Positions 42,731 to 51,699 of a stretch of DNA of 64,000 nt are shown in pieces. The position numbers were made by a program, and so were the translations under genes. The notes below the pieces were generated by a model. The model had not been told where the DNA came from and did not search any database. It saw only the letters and a program-made list of their open reading frames with translations. Each line of letters opens with the position of its first letter. Position 1 is the stretch's first letter. Source of the DNA: Nitrospiraceae bacterium (GTDB taxonomy: Bacteria > Nitrospirota > Nitrospiria > Nitrospirales > UBA8639); assembly GCA_020632635.1 (NCBI GenBank), contig JACKFE010000007.1, positions 39,886-103,885 on the forward strand, in the 5' to 3' direction.

Positions 42731-43597
42731 ATGCCACATGTTTTCATTTCCAAACTACTGTGGGCAGCCATCTTCACGTCAACCATCCTATTCCATCCGG
42801 TCATATTGACCCAAACGCTGGCTAATACGACACCAAAGATTGCCACCGAATTCGAAAGAATTCTCATTGCCGGAAACGGACCAGAACGTCACTTACTTGA
42901 AATTCTTGCCGCCGAGTTTGAACAGAAACACCCAAAAATTTCGGTGGATTTCTTCTGGCACCCCAATGCCAAACCCATTCGAACCGTAGAGCTGCATGAA
43001 GCCGACATCGGAGTCACTGGCGAAGTGGTTTCGGCTCTTCGCTCAGTACCCATCGCACGTGACGGCATTGCCATATTGACCAATTTTTCAAACCCCGTGA
43101 AAGAAATGACGACACAGCAAGTTGCCGAGGTGTTTTCCGGAAAAATTCGTTATTGGTCAGATGTCTATGAAGAAGCTCCGCAAACCAAGATTGTCCTCAT
43201 CAATCGCACACCCAATCAAAATATTCGACAAGGGCTAGAACAGATCCTGAACATTCCTCATGGAATTCCCCGCTCCGCAATACAAGCGGAATCGGAGGGG
43301 CAAGCCATTAAACTTGTCAGCGGGAAATTAGATGCGGTGACGTTTGTCTCGATGACGCCAGCCCTCCGAGCTAAGGAGGATGGGGTAGCGATCAATCTAT
43401 TATTCATTGACAAAATTGAACCTGAGGTTCAAACCGTCTTGGATAAACGCTATCCGCTACAACGACCAGTCGTTCTTGTCACCCAGACAAACCCAACCTC
43501 TCAAGTCCAACTGTTCGAACAATTTATCCTGTCTCCCACCGGACAGGCTTTGATCAAAAAAGCGAAATTTTATCCATTGAATAACCCATTAGATTGA
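42731..43597 (+). CDS. PstS-like phosphate/anion-binding periplasmic protein
   Basis: From the ATG at 42731 a signal peptide covers about 1-30 (FTSTILFHPVILTQTLA). The mature part has the PBP-II fold of PstS-like proteins: ILIAGNGPERHLLEILAAEF, ADIGVTGEVVSALRSVPIARDGIAIL and the FSGKIRYWSDV segment near 137. No pst permease or ATPase genes are adjacent, so it is a solitary binding protein and may sense or scavenge phosphate or an analogue. Upstream frame to 42623 crosses a terminator and is unlikely to be translated. Confidence 0.85.
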   Translation: MPHVFISKLLWAAIFTSTILFHPVILTQTLANTTPKIATEFERILIAGNGPERHLLEILAAEFEQKHPKISVDFFWHPNAKPIRTVELHEADIGVTGEVVSALRSVPIARDGIAILTNFSNPVKEMTTQQVAEVFSGKIRYWSDVYEEAPQTKIVLINRTPNQNIRQGLEQILNIPHGIPRSAIQAESEGQAIKLVSGKLDAVTFVSMTPALRAKEDGVAINLLFIDKIEPEVQTVLDKRYPLQRPVVLVTQTNPTSQVQLFEQFILSPTGQALIKKAKFYPLNNPLD

Positions 43598-43663
43598 AAT
43601 GAAGCCTAGCCTGAACCTTGCCCAGGCACGCCAAACCATTTTTCCAACGAATACGACATCATT

Positions 43664-45082
43664 ATGTTCAAAAAAATCTTAGTGGCCAACCGAGGTGAAA
43701 TTGCCATGCGCGTCATACGCGCCTGTCGGGAATTTGGGATTGCCACCGCTGCCATTTATGCGGAAAGCGACGCCACGGCAATTTATGTAAAAAAAGCTAA
43801 CGAAGCCTATTTGGTCGGTCCGGGACCGGTTCAAGGCTATTTAGACGCCAGGCAAATCGTAGGACTGGCGAAACGTATTCGTGCGGACGCCATTCACCCA
43901 GGCTATGGATTCCTTGCCGAAAATGCCCATTTTGCTCGGCTGTGCGAAGAAAACGGCATCCTTTTCATCGGACCCTCACCTCATGCCTTGGAATTACTAG
44001 GGGACAAGGTCAAAGCTCGCGAACTGGCGATTAAGGTGGGCGTTCCAGTCGTTCCGGGCACCGATGGAAGCGTCTCGTCCTTTGAGGAAGGATTGGCGTT
44101 CTGCCAACGAACCGGTTATCCGGTGATCGTAAAGGCCAGCGCGGGCGGTGGCGGACGAGGCTTACGTGTTGTCCGATCCGATGAAGAACTCAAAGACGCG
44201 ATGGAAGCCGGGTCCCGTGAAGCACTGGCGGCTTTTGGCAACGGCGAATTATTTATTGAAAAATATGTCGAACGGCCCCACCATATTGAATTTCAACTCC
44301 TGGCAGATAAAAACGGGTATATCATTCATCTGGGCGAACGAGACTGCTCTATTCAACGCCGACATCAAAAACTTGTGGAGATTGCCCCATCGTTGGTCCT
44401 CACCCCTCGGCTCCGAGCTGAAATGGGAGAAGCAGCCATCGCGATTGCCAGAGCGGCTCAGTTTCACAATGCGGGGACGGTTGAATTTCTGTTAGACCCT
44501 GACGGACGGTACTACTTCATTGAAATGAATCCCCGGATTCAGGTGGAACATACGGTCACCGAACAAATTACGACCGTGGATATCGTCCAATCACAATTAT
44601 GGATTGCCGCCGGACGTCCCCTGGTCTTCGGTCAGCATGAGGTTAATTTGCAGGGCTATGCCATTCAGTGTCGAATTAATGCCGAAGATCCGCAAAATAA
44701 CTTCCGGCCATCCTCCGGAAAAATTACCGCCTATTTATCTCCTGGAGGCGTGGGAGTCAGAATCGATGGAGCCGTGTATAAAGATTACACCGTCCCGCCC
44801 TATTATGATGCCCTATTAGCCAAACTCACGGTTCATGGGCGGACCTGGGATGAAACCGTTAGGCGCACACATCGCTCATTGGAAGAATTTGTCCTCCGGG
44901 GAGTGAAAACAACTATTCCCTTTCTCACAAAAGTTATGGAAGAACCTGATTTCCGTGCGGGCCGCTTTGATACATCTTATTTAGAACGACACGCCGCTCT
45001 GTATGAATATGAGGAAATGGAAGAACCGGAGGACTTGGTAGTTGCGCTATCCGCAGCCATTGCGGCTTTTGAAGGCCTCTAA
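43664..45082 (+). CDS. pycA: Biotin carboxylase subunit (pyruvate carboxylase subunit A)
   Basis: The protein carboxylates the biotin of the B subunit using ATP and bicarbonate. The N-terminus KKILVANRGEIAMRVIRACRE, the ATP-grasp loop ASAGGGGRGLRVV near 162 and the EMNPRIQVEHTVTE site near 288 are family features. Length 472 is normal. It is 58 bp upstream of the gene for the carboxyltransferase/biotin subunit, so the two make a split pyruvate carboxylase. In some rTCA organisms the same architecture is a 2-oxoglutarate carboxylase (CfiB/CfiA); sequence alone does not separate them here. Confidence 0.93.
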   Translation: MFKKILVANRGEIAMRVIRACREFGIATAAIYAESDATAIYVKKANEAYLVGPGPVQGYLDARQIVGLAKRIRADAIHPGYGFLAENAHFARLCEENGILFIGPSPHALELLGDKVKARELAIKVGVPVVPGTDGSVSSFEEGLAFCQRTGYPVIVKASAGGGGRGLRVVRSDEELKDAMEAGSREALAAFGNGELFIEKYVERPHHIEFQLLADKNGYIIHLGERDCSIQRRHQKLVEIAPSLVLTPRLRAEMGEAAIAIARAAQFHNAGTVEFLLDPDGRYYFIEMNPRIQVEHTVTEQITTVDIVQSQLWIAAGRPLVFGQHEVNLQGYAIQCRINAEDPQNNFRPSSGKITAYLSPGGVGVRIDGAVYKDYTVPPYYDALLAKLTVHGRTWDETVRRTHRSLEEFVLRGVKTTIPFLTKVMEEPDFRAGRFDTSYLERHAALYEYEEMEEPEDLVVALSAAIAAFEGL

Positions 45083-45140
45083 ATCCCACAAGCCATTGCA
45101 CGGTGCTTTTGAATGGCTTTGAACTTGTGAAAGGGTTGTT

Positions 45141-47084
45141 ATGTCCCGAAAAAAACCATTGCCCCCTAAAGCCCAAGTGGCCTCGCGGCCTTCCCCCACC
45201 AAGATTAAACAAGGAACGCCGCCAGCGTTAGACCTGGAAACTTCTCCCAAACGGCAAGTGTTCCTGACGGATGTCGCACTACGTGATGGGCACCAATCTC
45301 TCCTCGCCACCAGAATGCGAACCGAGGATTTGCTGGCGGCTGCGGAAGAAATGGATAAGGTCGGATTTTGGTCGCTTGAGGTGTGGGGAGGCGCCACATT
45401 CGATTCATGCTTGCGCTTTCTTAAGGAAGACCCATGGGAACGGCTCCGCGCCTTTCGTAGTGCCATGCCCAATACCCGTCTGCAAATGTTACTCCGTGGA
45501 CAAAATCTGGTGGGGTACCGACATTATGCTGATGACGTACTGGAAAAGTTTATTGAATTATCAGCCAAAAATGGGATTGATGTGTTTCGGATTTTTGATG
45601 CGCTCAACGATCTTCGGAACATCAAGCCCGCTATGGAGGTGGTCAAAGCCTGCGGCAAACATGTAGAGGCGACCATTTGCTACACCGTCAGTCCGGTGCA
45701 TAGCCTGAACCATTTTGTCGAACAGGCCAAACAATTAGAAGATCTGGGAGCCGACACCCTCTGCATTAAAGACATGGCCGGCCTCCTTCCGCCTTTTGAA
45801 GCCTACGAATTAATCAGTCGATTAAAAGCCACCGTCCGGGTACCCATTCATTTACATACCCATTACACCTCAGGCATGGCCTCCATGTCCTCCCTCATGG
45901 CTATTATTGGGGGATTGGACATTTTGGACACGGCCTTATCTCCCCTCTCGGGTGGCACCTCCCATCCCCCAACCGAATCCTTTATTGCCGCCCTGAGGAA
46001 TACCCCCTATGACACAAAATTGGACTTACAACAATTGGCCCCCGCCGCCGAAAAATTGCGGAAAGCCCGAAAACGCTATCGGCAATTTGAAAGCGACTTT
46101 ACGGGGGTAGATACGGACATTCTTCTTTCACAAGTGCCTGGCGGCATGCTTTCGAATCTGGCGGCTCAACTGGCAGAGCAGAATGCCCTTGATAAAATCA
46201 AGGAAGTTCTTGAGGAAATTCCCCGTGTTCGAAAAGATATGGGCTATCCTCCACTGGTCACTCCAACCAGCCAAATTGTCGGCACGCAAGCGACACTCAA
46301 CGTCCTCACTGGTGAGCGTTATAAAGTGATTACCAATGAAACCAAAAATTATTTCCAGGGGTTGTATGGAAAACCGCCAGGCACACTGAACTCCAAAATC
46401 CGGCAAAAATCACTAGAGGGAGACCAACCAGTCTTGGGACGCCCGGCTGATAACCTAGACCCGGAATTAGACGATGCTCAACAAGAATTAATCGGACGGG
46501 AAGTGGCAGACGAGGACGTCGTGTCCTATGCACTCCTCCCATCCGTTGCGCTTCAATTCTTTGATGAACGAGAGCGAGGCGAACTTCGGCCTGAACCCCT
46601 TTTGGAAGAATCAGACAGCGGCCCGGCTGTCGCCCATGATTTGCATCTAGCCCCCGTAGAGTTCAAAGTCACTGTTCATGGAGAGTCGTATCACATTCGC
46701 GTTTCGGGATCAGGCCAGACCTTGGACGGAGTGAAACCGTATTACATCAAGGTCAACGACAAGCTGGAAGAAGTGTATCTGGAGCCAATCCAAGAAGTTT
46801 TGGCCGGAGCACCGGAAGCCCCAGTTTCGCCATCCGCAAAAGCTGAAGGTCGCCCCAAACCTTCACATCCGGGAGATGTGGTCACTCCCATGCCCGGACG
46901 GGTCGTAAAAGTCCTGGTTGCCCAAGGCGACAAGGTTAAGGCAGGAGACCCGCTGTTGGTAGTGGAAGCGATGAAAATGGAAAACCGGGTTCAGGCACCC
47001 ATTGCAGGAACCGTGGGAGCCATCTATGCAAAAGAAGGGGATGAAGTCAATCCAGACGAAACCTTGATTCACATTGATTCCTAA
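45141..47084 (+). CDS. pycB: Carboxyltransferase/biotin subunit (pyruvate carboxylase subunit B)
   Basis: The N-terminal HMG-CoA-lyase-like domain (about 33-310) starts with VFLTDVALRDGHQSLLATR and has the metal site HLHTHYTSG near 237. A conserved carboxylase domain follows to about 480. The C-terminal biotinyl domain (about 575-647) carries VVEAMKMENR, with the biotinylated Lys near 612. It transfers the carboxyl group to the 2-oxo acid, making oxaloacetate from pyruvate. The extra N-terminal stretch of about 30 residues is Pro/Lys rich. It is preceded by pycA and followed 12 bp later by a hydrolase gene. Confidence 0.93.
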   Translation: MSRKKPLPPKAQVASRPSPTKIKQGTPPALDLETSPKRQVFLTDVALRDGHQSLLATRMRTEDLLAAAEEMDKVGFWSLEVWGGATFDSCLRFLKEDPWERLRAFRSAMPNTRLQMLLRGQNLVGYRHYADDVLEKFIELSAKNGIDVFRIFDALNDLRNIKPAMEVVKACGKHVEATICYTVSPVHSLNHFVEQAKQLEDLGADTLCIKDMAGLLPPFEAYELISRLKATVRVPIHLHTHYTSGMASMSSLMAIIGGLDILDTALSPLSGGTSHPPTESFIAALRNTPYDTKLDLQQLAPAAEKLRKARKRYRQFESDFTGVDTDILLSQVPGGMLSNLAAQLAEQNALDKIKEVLEEIPRVRKDMGYPPLVTPTSQIVGTQATLNVLTGERYKVITNETKNYFQGLYGKPPGTLNSKIRQKSLEGDQPVLGRPADNLDPELDDAQQELIGREVADEDVVSYALLPSVALQFFDERERGELRPEPLLEESDSGPAVAHDLHLAPVEFKVTVHGESYHIRVSGSGQTLDGVKPYYIKVNDKLEEVYLEPIQEVLAGAPEAPVSPSAKAEGRPKPSHPGDVVTPMPGRVVKVLVAQGDKVKAGDPLLVVEAMKMENRVQAPIAGTVGAIYAKEGDEVNPDETLIHIDS

Positions 47085-47096
47085 GCGGTTTACCTT

Positions 47097-48053
47097 GTGT
47101 CTGCCTACCTGCTGACTGTTATCCTTCTTGGGTGCGTGATGTTTGGCGGCTGTACTACTTCTTCTTCCCGTCCGCTATTTCTAGAATGGGTGCATCGGAT
47201 TCCCTATCACACGGTGACCGTCAATCACCATTCCATCGTGTATTCAGATGTAGGCTCCGGCCCACCGGTCATCTTCATCCATGGATTTGGTGGAACGATG
47301 TGGAACTGGGAATACCAGCACGGGGCATTCACCCAGAATCATCGCGTCATTATTCCGGATCTTTTAGGTTCGGGATTATCTGACAAACCACAAGGGCCAT
47401 ACAGTCCCAGTGATTTGGTTCATTTTTTTCATGCCTTTATGGATGCACTCCATATTCCCAAAGCAGTCTTGATAGGTAATTCCATGGGAGCCGGATTAGC
47501 CATGGCCATGGCTATGGACTATCCAGAGCGGGTGGAGAGCCTGGTATTAATTTCCGGTCTTCCTCCCAATCTCAAAGAAAGCGTGGCTTCCCAGAAATAT
47601 CAACAATTTCTGCATCATCGCCCCCCCTTGTGGCTCGCAAAGATGGGAAATTGGTTTGCAGGACGGTCGGCCACGGAAGCACTGCTTCAAGAAATTGTTT
47701 TTCGGCAAGAGCTGATTACACCTTTGGTCATTGAACGATCTTTCCAAAATCGTCAACGAGGCAATCTGCTGGCTCCCTTGTATGCCCTACTTGATAATAT
47801 CGACAAATGGGAATCACAGTATGGAGCACGAATCTCTCAGATTCGCCATCCAACATTGATCCTCTGGGGAGAACATGACCAAGTCTTTCCCGTGCCAGTG
47901 GGCGAACGTCTTTATAACCAATTGCCCCATGCGATCTGGAACATCATTCCGAACGCTGGTCATCTGCCTCAGTGGGAACAACCTGAAGTCGTCAATCAAG
48001 CTATTCGCCGATTTTTGAATGAATCACCTATAAGCGCATCCCCAAATCCCTAA
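47097..48053 (+). CDS. Alpha/beta hydrolase lipoprotein
   Basis: The GTG start 12 bp after pycB gives a lipoprotein signal ending MFGGC (Cys near 19). The hydrolase fold shows the oxyanion strand FIHGFGGTMWNWE near 57, the nucleophile elbow GNSMGAG near 126, the acid region WGEHDQVFPVP near 257 and the His in AGHLPQWEQPE near 286. It should be an envelope-anchored serine hydrolase of unknown substrate. Its neighbour downstream is also a lipoprotein. Confidence 0.9.
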   Translation: MSAYLLTVILLGCVMFGGCTTSSSRPLFLEWVHRIPYHTVTVNHHSIVYSDVGSGPPVIFIHGFGGTMWNWEYQHGAFTQNHRVIIPDLLGSGLSDKPQGPYSPSDLVHFFHAFMDALHIPKAVLIGNSMGAGLAMAMAMDYPERVESLVLISGLPPNLKESVASQKYQQFLHHRPPLWLAKMGNWFAGRSATEALLQEIVFRQELITPLVIERSFQNRQRGNLLAPLYALLDNIDKWESQYGARISQIRHPTLILWGEHDQVFPVPVGERLYNQLPHAIWNIIPNAGHLPQWEQPEVVNQAIRRFLNESPISASPNP

Positions 48054-48093
48054 GCCCGCGAACACTCCTGAGTTCGGAATGGAGGTACTCCTC

Positions 48094-48747
48094 ATGCAGT
48101 CTCATATTTGGAAATTACTTTTCGTTGGCAGCCTGCTGTTTGCCGCAGCAGGGTGCACAACCGCACGATTCCCGACACCAACCGGTTTTTCCTATCAGAA
48201 AATTCCCGTCACTTCCGAATCTGTGGGTTCCGGCGAGAGTACGACCGTTCTGTTTCGGGGCAGTCCTCTTCCCTTAATCGGATCACCCATCACCGTGGGA
48301 GAAACACTTCGATCCGTGCCGGTCACCTCGCAGGATTTGTCCATAAAAAATATCTCCGAGGAGATTGTTGGCACCGTTAGAATCATCAGCATCGTCCCAT
48401 CGCTGGACACCAAAGTTTGCGAACAACAAACCCACTATCTCAGTGAAAAAAATGGAGGCTTGGACAGCAAAGTACGGCTCATCACGATCAGCATTGATAC
48501 GCCATTTGCTCAAAAACGCTTTGCGGAGGAGGCTGAAATTTCCAATGTCGAATTCCTCTCAGATTATCGTGGCGCACAATTTGGAAAAGCCCATGGTCTC
48601 TTCCTCGAAGGACCCCATGTCTTGAGCAGGGCGGTGTTGGTGGTGGATTCCCATAATACAATTCGGCACCTTCAAATCACTCCGGATCTTGGACACTTGC
48701 CTAATATGGATAAAGCTTTCCAGATTGCACAAACCCTGGTGAAATAA
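48094..48747 (+). CDS. Tpx-like thiol peroxidase lipoprotein
   Basis: The ATG at 48094 has GGAGGT 7 bp upstream. The signal ends AAAGC, so Cys21 should be lipidated. The body matches thiol peroxidase: VLFRGSPLPLIGSPITVGE then QDLS, the peroxidatic site PSLDTKVCEQQ (Cys109), and TISIDTPFAQKRF. In classical Tpx a resolving Cys follows the last motif; here that place is Ala144 (RFAEEA). So it should work as a 1-Cys enzyme or use another thiol. A membrane-anchored Tpx is unusual, since the enzyme is normally soluble. It lies between a hydrolase lipoprotein and tenA. Confidence 0.85.
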   Translation: MQSHIWKLLFVGSLLFAAAGCTTARFPTPTGFSYQKIPVTSESVGSGESTTVLFRGSPLPLIGSPITVGETLRSVPVTSQDLSIKNISEEIVGTVRIISIVPSLDTKVCEQQTHYLSEKNGGLDSKVRLITISIDTPFAQKRFAEEAEISNVEFLSDYRGAQFGKAHGLFLEGPHVLSRAVLVVDSHNTIRHLQITPDLGHLPNMDKAFQIAQTLVK

Positions 48748-48792
48748 AGATCCGGCTCACCCTGCTTCCTAGATGGCTCGAACCTGTATCCC

Positions 48793-49461
48793 ATGACTTT
48801 TTCCACGGAATTACGCCACCTGGCCTTACCCATTTGGCAGGCCCAACTTAATCATCCATTCGTCAAGGCTCTAGGGAAGGGAACCCTTCCACTCGCAAAG
48901 TTTCGTTACTACATCTTGCAAGATGCCCGGTACTTGGAAGAGTTGGCAAGAATCTTTGCTATTGGGGCACAACGAGCTGATGACCCGGAAACGACGATTC
49001 GGTTTGCGAAGTTGGCGGAAGACACGATCCTGGTCGAACGAAGTCTGCATGAATCCTATGGCCGGAAATGGCAACTGACCCCACAAGATATGCGACGCAC
49101 ACCACATTCCCCGACAAATTATGCCTACTGTCGACACATGCGAAGTGTCGCCCAGACGGGAACTCTTGGAGATATTACGGCTGTGGCCCTTCCCTGTGCC
49201 TGGGTCTACTGCGAGGTGGGCCAACATTTACTGCGGTCCGGCCCACCTTCGCCAACCAACCCCTATCGGGATTGGTTAATGTTATACAGCTCACCGGAAT
49301 TTGCGGAGGTGGCTGACTGGATGCGACAGGTTCTTGATCGTTTTGCCAAAACCGCGAGCAAAAAGGAAAAGGCGCACATGCAGGAAGCCTTCTTAATCAG
49401 CTCTCGATATGAGTGGATGTTTTGGGATATGGCTTGGAGAAAAGAACAATGGCCAATTTAG
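48793..49461 (+). CDS. tenA: TenA-family thiaminase II
   Basis: TenA hydrolyses aminopyrimidine degradation products of thiamin for salvage. The key residues are present at near-identical places to the characterised Bacillus enzyme: Asp44 (QDARYL), Tyr109/111 (NYAYC), Cys134 (LPCAWVY) and Glu206 (SRYEWMFW). Length 222 is normal. No other thiamin gene is adjacent and no TPP riboswitch is seen. The next gene overlaps its end by 13 bp. Confidence 0.93.
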   Translation: MTFSTELRHLALPIWQAQLNHPFVKALGKGTLPLAKFRYYILQDARYLEELARIFAIGAQRADDPETTIRFAKLAEDTILVERSLHESYGRKWQLTPQDMRRTPHSPTNYAYCRHMRSVAQTGTLGDITAVALPCAWVYCEVGQHLLRSGPPSPTNPYRDWLMLYSSPEFAEVADWMRQVLDRFAKTASKKEKAHMQEAFLISSRYEWMFWDMAWRKEQWPI

Positions 49462-50216
49462 ATCCCATCGGGTCGATATCGGTTGGGGGCGGAAAGCCCC
49501 AACAACAAATTCATCCTCCCTTGATTCCTGGGCACTCTGCCAACCACGCAATACAAGTAATCCTGACGATGACCATCGTGTGTCTGCTGGGAGCACTCCC
49601 CAGTGTAAGTCACGCTTCCAACAATGAATCCACAATCGGCATTCAATCCCTCCAAGATCTACATGGGCGCCCCCCCTCTACGCTCGTTTCCCTACCCTAC
49701 CACCCACTTCTGACCGCCCAGGAGTTGGAAGGCTATCTATCTCAACTTGAAGGTACGATACCACCCTGGCATCAACTTTCATCCCAAGATATCAACAAGC
49801 AAAGCGAGCGGTTGCTACAATTTAATCGGCAGCGGGATGAGCAGCGTGAACAAAAACACTCAATCGCTCACCAGCCTATTGCTTTTGTTTGGGCAGGAGA
49901 ACTCCGAGAGTATAATGAAGAATACCAAGGATTCCAGATTGCCCTGGGACCTGAAATCATGCCGACAGCCTGGGGGCTGGTCCGCTTTAAACCCAGAGAC
50001 ATTCCCAATTTCATGATTGCCACTGTTTCACCGGAGCAAAAAGCCTCAATTCTGAACAATAGCCAAGCCCCAGCGAGCAAAGACATTGGTATTCTTTTCA
50101 TGGGCACCTTGGTAGAGGGAGAATCCATCATGTATGCTTTTTCCCATGATGGAGATCATGAAGGTATGATCCTTCCAGTGGTAAATATCACAGCGATCAA
50201 GTACTTCATCAAATAA
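49449..50216 (+). CDS. Exported protein of unknown function, 255 aa
   Basis: From the ATG at 49449 (GGAG upstream) the first 60 residues hold a long N-region followed by a hydrophobic segment ending SVSHA, a likely signal peptide. The mature region has a helical, Gln/Arg-rich part (SERLLQFNRQRDEQREQ) and a C-terminal beta-rich part with GLVRFKPRDIPNFM and IMYAFSHDGDHEGM. No family is recognised. It overlaps tenA by 13 bp and precedes the VanZ and pilus-like genes, so it may be the first gene of that run. Confidence 0.75.
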   Translation: MANLDPIGSISVGGGKPQQQIHPPLIPGHSANHAIQVILTMTIVCLLGALPSVSHASNNESTIGIQSLQDLHGRPPSTLVSLPYHPLLTAQELEGYLSQLEGTIPPWHQLSSQDINKQSERLLQFNRQRDEQREQKHSIAHQPIAFVWAGELREYNEEYQGFQIALGPEIMPTAWGLVRFKPRDIPNFMIATVSPEQKASILNNSQAPASKDIGILFMGTLVEGESIMYAFSHDGDHEGMILPVVNITAIKYFIK

Positions 50217-50242
50217 CGCACCGATCCACATTTTCTCGTTGT

Positions 50243-50683
50243 ATGTCGCGTACCCCTTTTTCCACTCCCTTCCAACTCTTTTGGTATTGGGGGCCAGTCC
50301 TCGCCTATGCCTTCCTCATTTTCTTTCTCTCGTCCCAGTCCACACCCAGCCAATATATTCCCGGATTGCTTCAGGGCATCAGCGATAAAATCCTCCATGC
50401 TCTGGAGTATGGGTTGTTGGCCATCCTGCTCTACCGCGCACTCACACACACTATCGATACCAAATGGCCCATGACCCTCTCTATTTTCATGGCCTTAGGC
50501 TATGGGTTATCAGATGAAATTCATCAATGGTTTGTCCCTCAGCGAGAGTCGGATATTTTCGATGTCCTAGCTGATGGATTCGGCGCGAGCCTACTCGTTT
50601 TTGCATGGGTTTTTGTCACGGAAAAATTTCACAAACCAACCAGCCCGGTGAAACCCAAACCCGATTTCAACAAATCGGAATAG
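50243..50683 (+). CDS. VanZ-like family membrane protein
   Basis: The 146-residue protein has four hydrophobic segments and the VanZ family pattern: FFLSSQSTPSQYIPG near 28, DKILHALEYGLLAILLYRAL near 48, and LGYGLSDEIHQWFVPQRESDIFDVLADG near 85. VanZ confers low teicoplanin resistance in enterococci, but most relatives have unknown roles. It has no ribosome site stronger than average. The downstream pilin-like gene starts 129 bp later. Confidence 0.88.
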   Translation: MSRTPFSTPFQLFWYWGPVLAYAFLIFFLSSQSTPSQYIPGLLQGISDKILHALEYGLLAILLYRALTHTIDTKWPMTLSIFMALGYGLSDEIHQWFVPQRESDIFDVLADGFGASLLVFAWVFVTEKFHKPTSPVKPKPDFNKSE

Positions 50684-50811
50684 GCAGACCGTGGCTCAAA
50701 CCCAAAATTGACCGTCATGGCGTTTCAACAGCAAATGTCAGACATTTTAAGGCGCCATACAAAAAGACGATAAACATCAGAGACAAATTCCATCGCCATC
50801 CCGTCAAATCC

Positions 50812-51450
50812 ATGCTGGCACAACCCACCAAATCTCATTCCTTCCGGTTGGACCGGCACTTCCCGTTGGCTAATCAAAAGGGCATGTCCTATCTTTTTGT
50901 CATGATTTTAGTCGTGATCATGAGCATCTCCCTGATGGGAGTGACCCAGCAATGGTCGGTAATCATGAAACGGGACCGCGAGGCCGAACTGATATTTCGG
51001 GGAACCCGCATCAAGGAAGCCATTGAACGATTTGTAGCGGATTATGAAATCCAAAAGGCGACTCGCCCCCATCGATGGCCACGTACACTGAAGGAATTGA
51101 CTCAAAAAAATCCCAAGCGCTACTTGCAGGTCGCCTATGAGGACCCCATGACCGGAAAACCCTTTGAACTTATCAAAGTCGGTGATGAAATCCACGGCGT
51201 GAAAAGTACCAGCACCGACACTCCTTTCAATGCAGTCAAATTTAAGGGAGCCAAAACCTATCAGGCCATCCGCTTCGAATCGACTGGGGCAACCTCCGGG
51301 TGCCAACCCAATCCACTCAATCCGATGGCGCCGACCTGTTCCTCTTCTCCGTCAGGACAAGCTCCTACCGCTGGAAAAGCCCTTGACAGTCCCCCGACAT
51401 CCTCCCCGGCTGACGGGACTCAGCCACCTCCTCCTGAACCGGAACTATAA
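50812..51450 (+). CDS. Prepilin-like protein lacking Glu5
   Basis: A possible prepilin peptidase site (NQKG before MSYLFVMILVVIMS) lies near residues 20-38, with the long hydrophobic helix of type IV pilins. The usual Glu at mature position 5 is replaced by Phe, as in the minor pseudopilin GspK. The following RDREAELIFRGTRIKEAIERF is typical of type II secretion pilin-like proteins found with secretin genes in deltaproteobacteria and Nitrospirae. The C-terminal 50 residues are Pro/Ser-rich. The start is uncertain: the frame is open from 50605 and no ribosome site marks the ATG at 50812. Confidence 0.75.
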   Translation: MLAQPTKSHSFRLDRHFPLANQKGMSYLFVMILVVIMSISLMGVTQQWSVIMKRDREAELIFRGTRIKEAIERFVADYEIQKATRPHRWPRTLKELTQKNPKRYLQVAYEDPMTGKPFELIKVGDEIHGVKSTSTDTPFNAVKFKGAKTYQAIRFESTGATSGCQPNPLNPMAPTCSSSPSGQAPTAGKALDSPPTSSPADGTQPPPPEPEL

Positions 51451-51699
51451 ACTTTTCCGTGCAATCATTGGCCCCTCATTTGATCTCGATTCAGAAATGC
51501 TTACCATATTTCATCATTCTTAATTTTGGGGTATGATTTTCCGATAATCCCAACAGATTGCACAGAACGGCAAAAATCGCTAGCTCCAACTTGTGGAGTA
51601 TGATAGGGTGAGAAGTCGGTTGAGAATATTCGGCCTTCAATTCCCCCGCCAGGGTTATTCATATCCTCTAATCAATTTTTTCAATAGCGAGTACGAATC

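Noticed and set aside
48748..48792. Possible TPP riboswitch ahead of tenA
   Set aside because: The gap is only 45 bp, far too short for a TPP aptamer.
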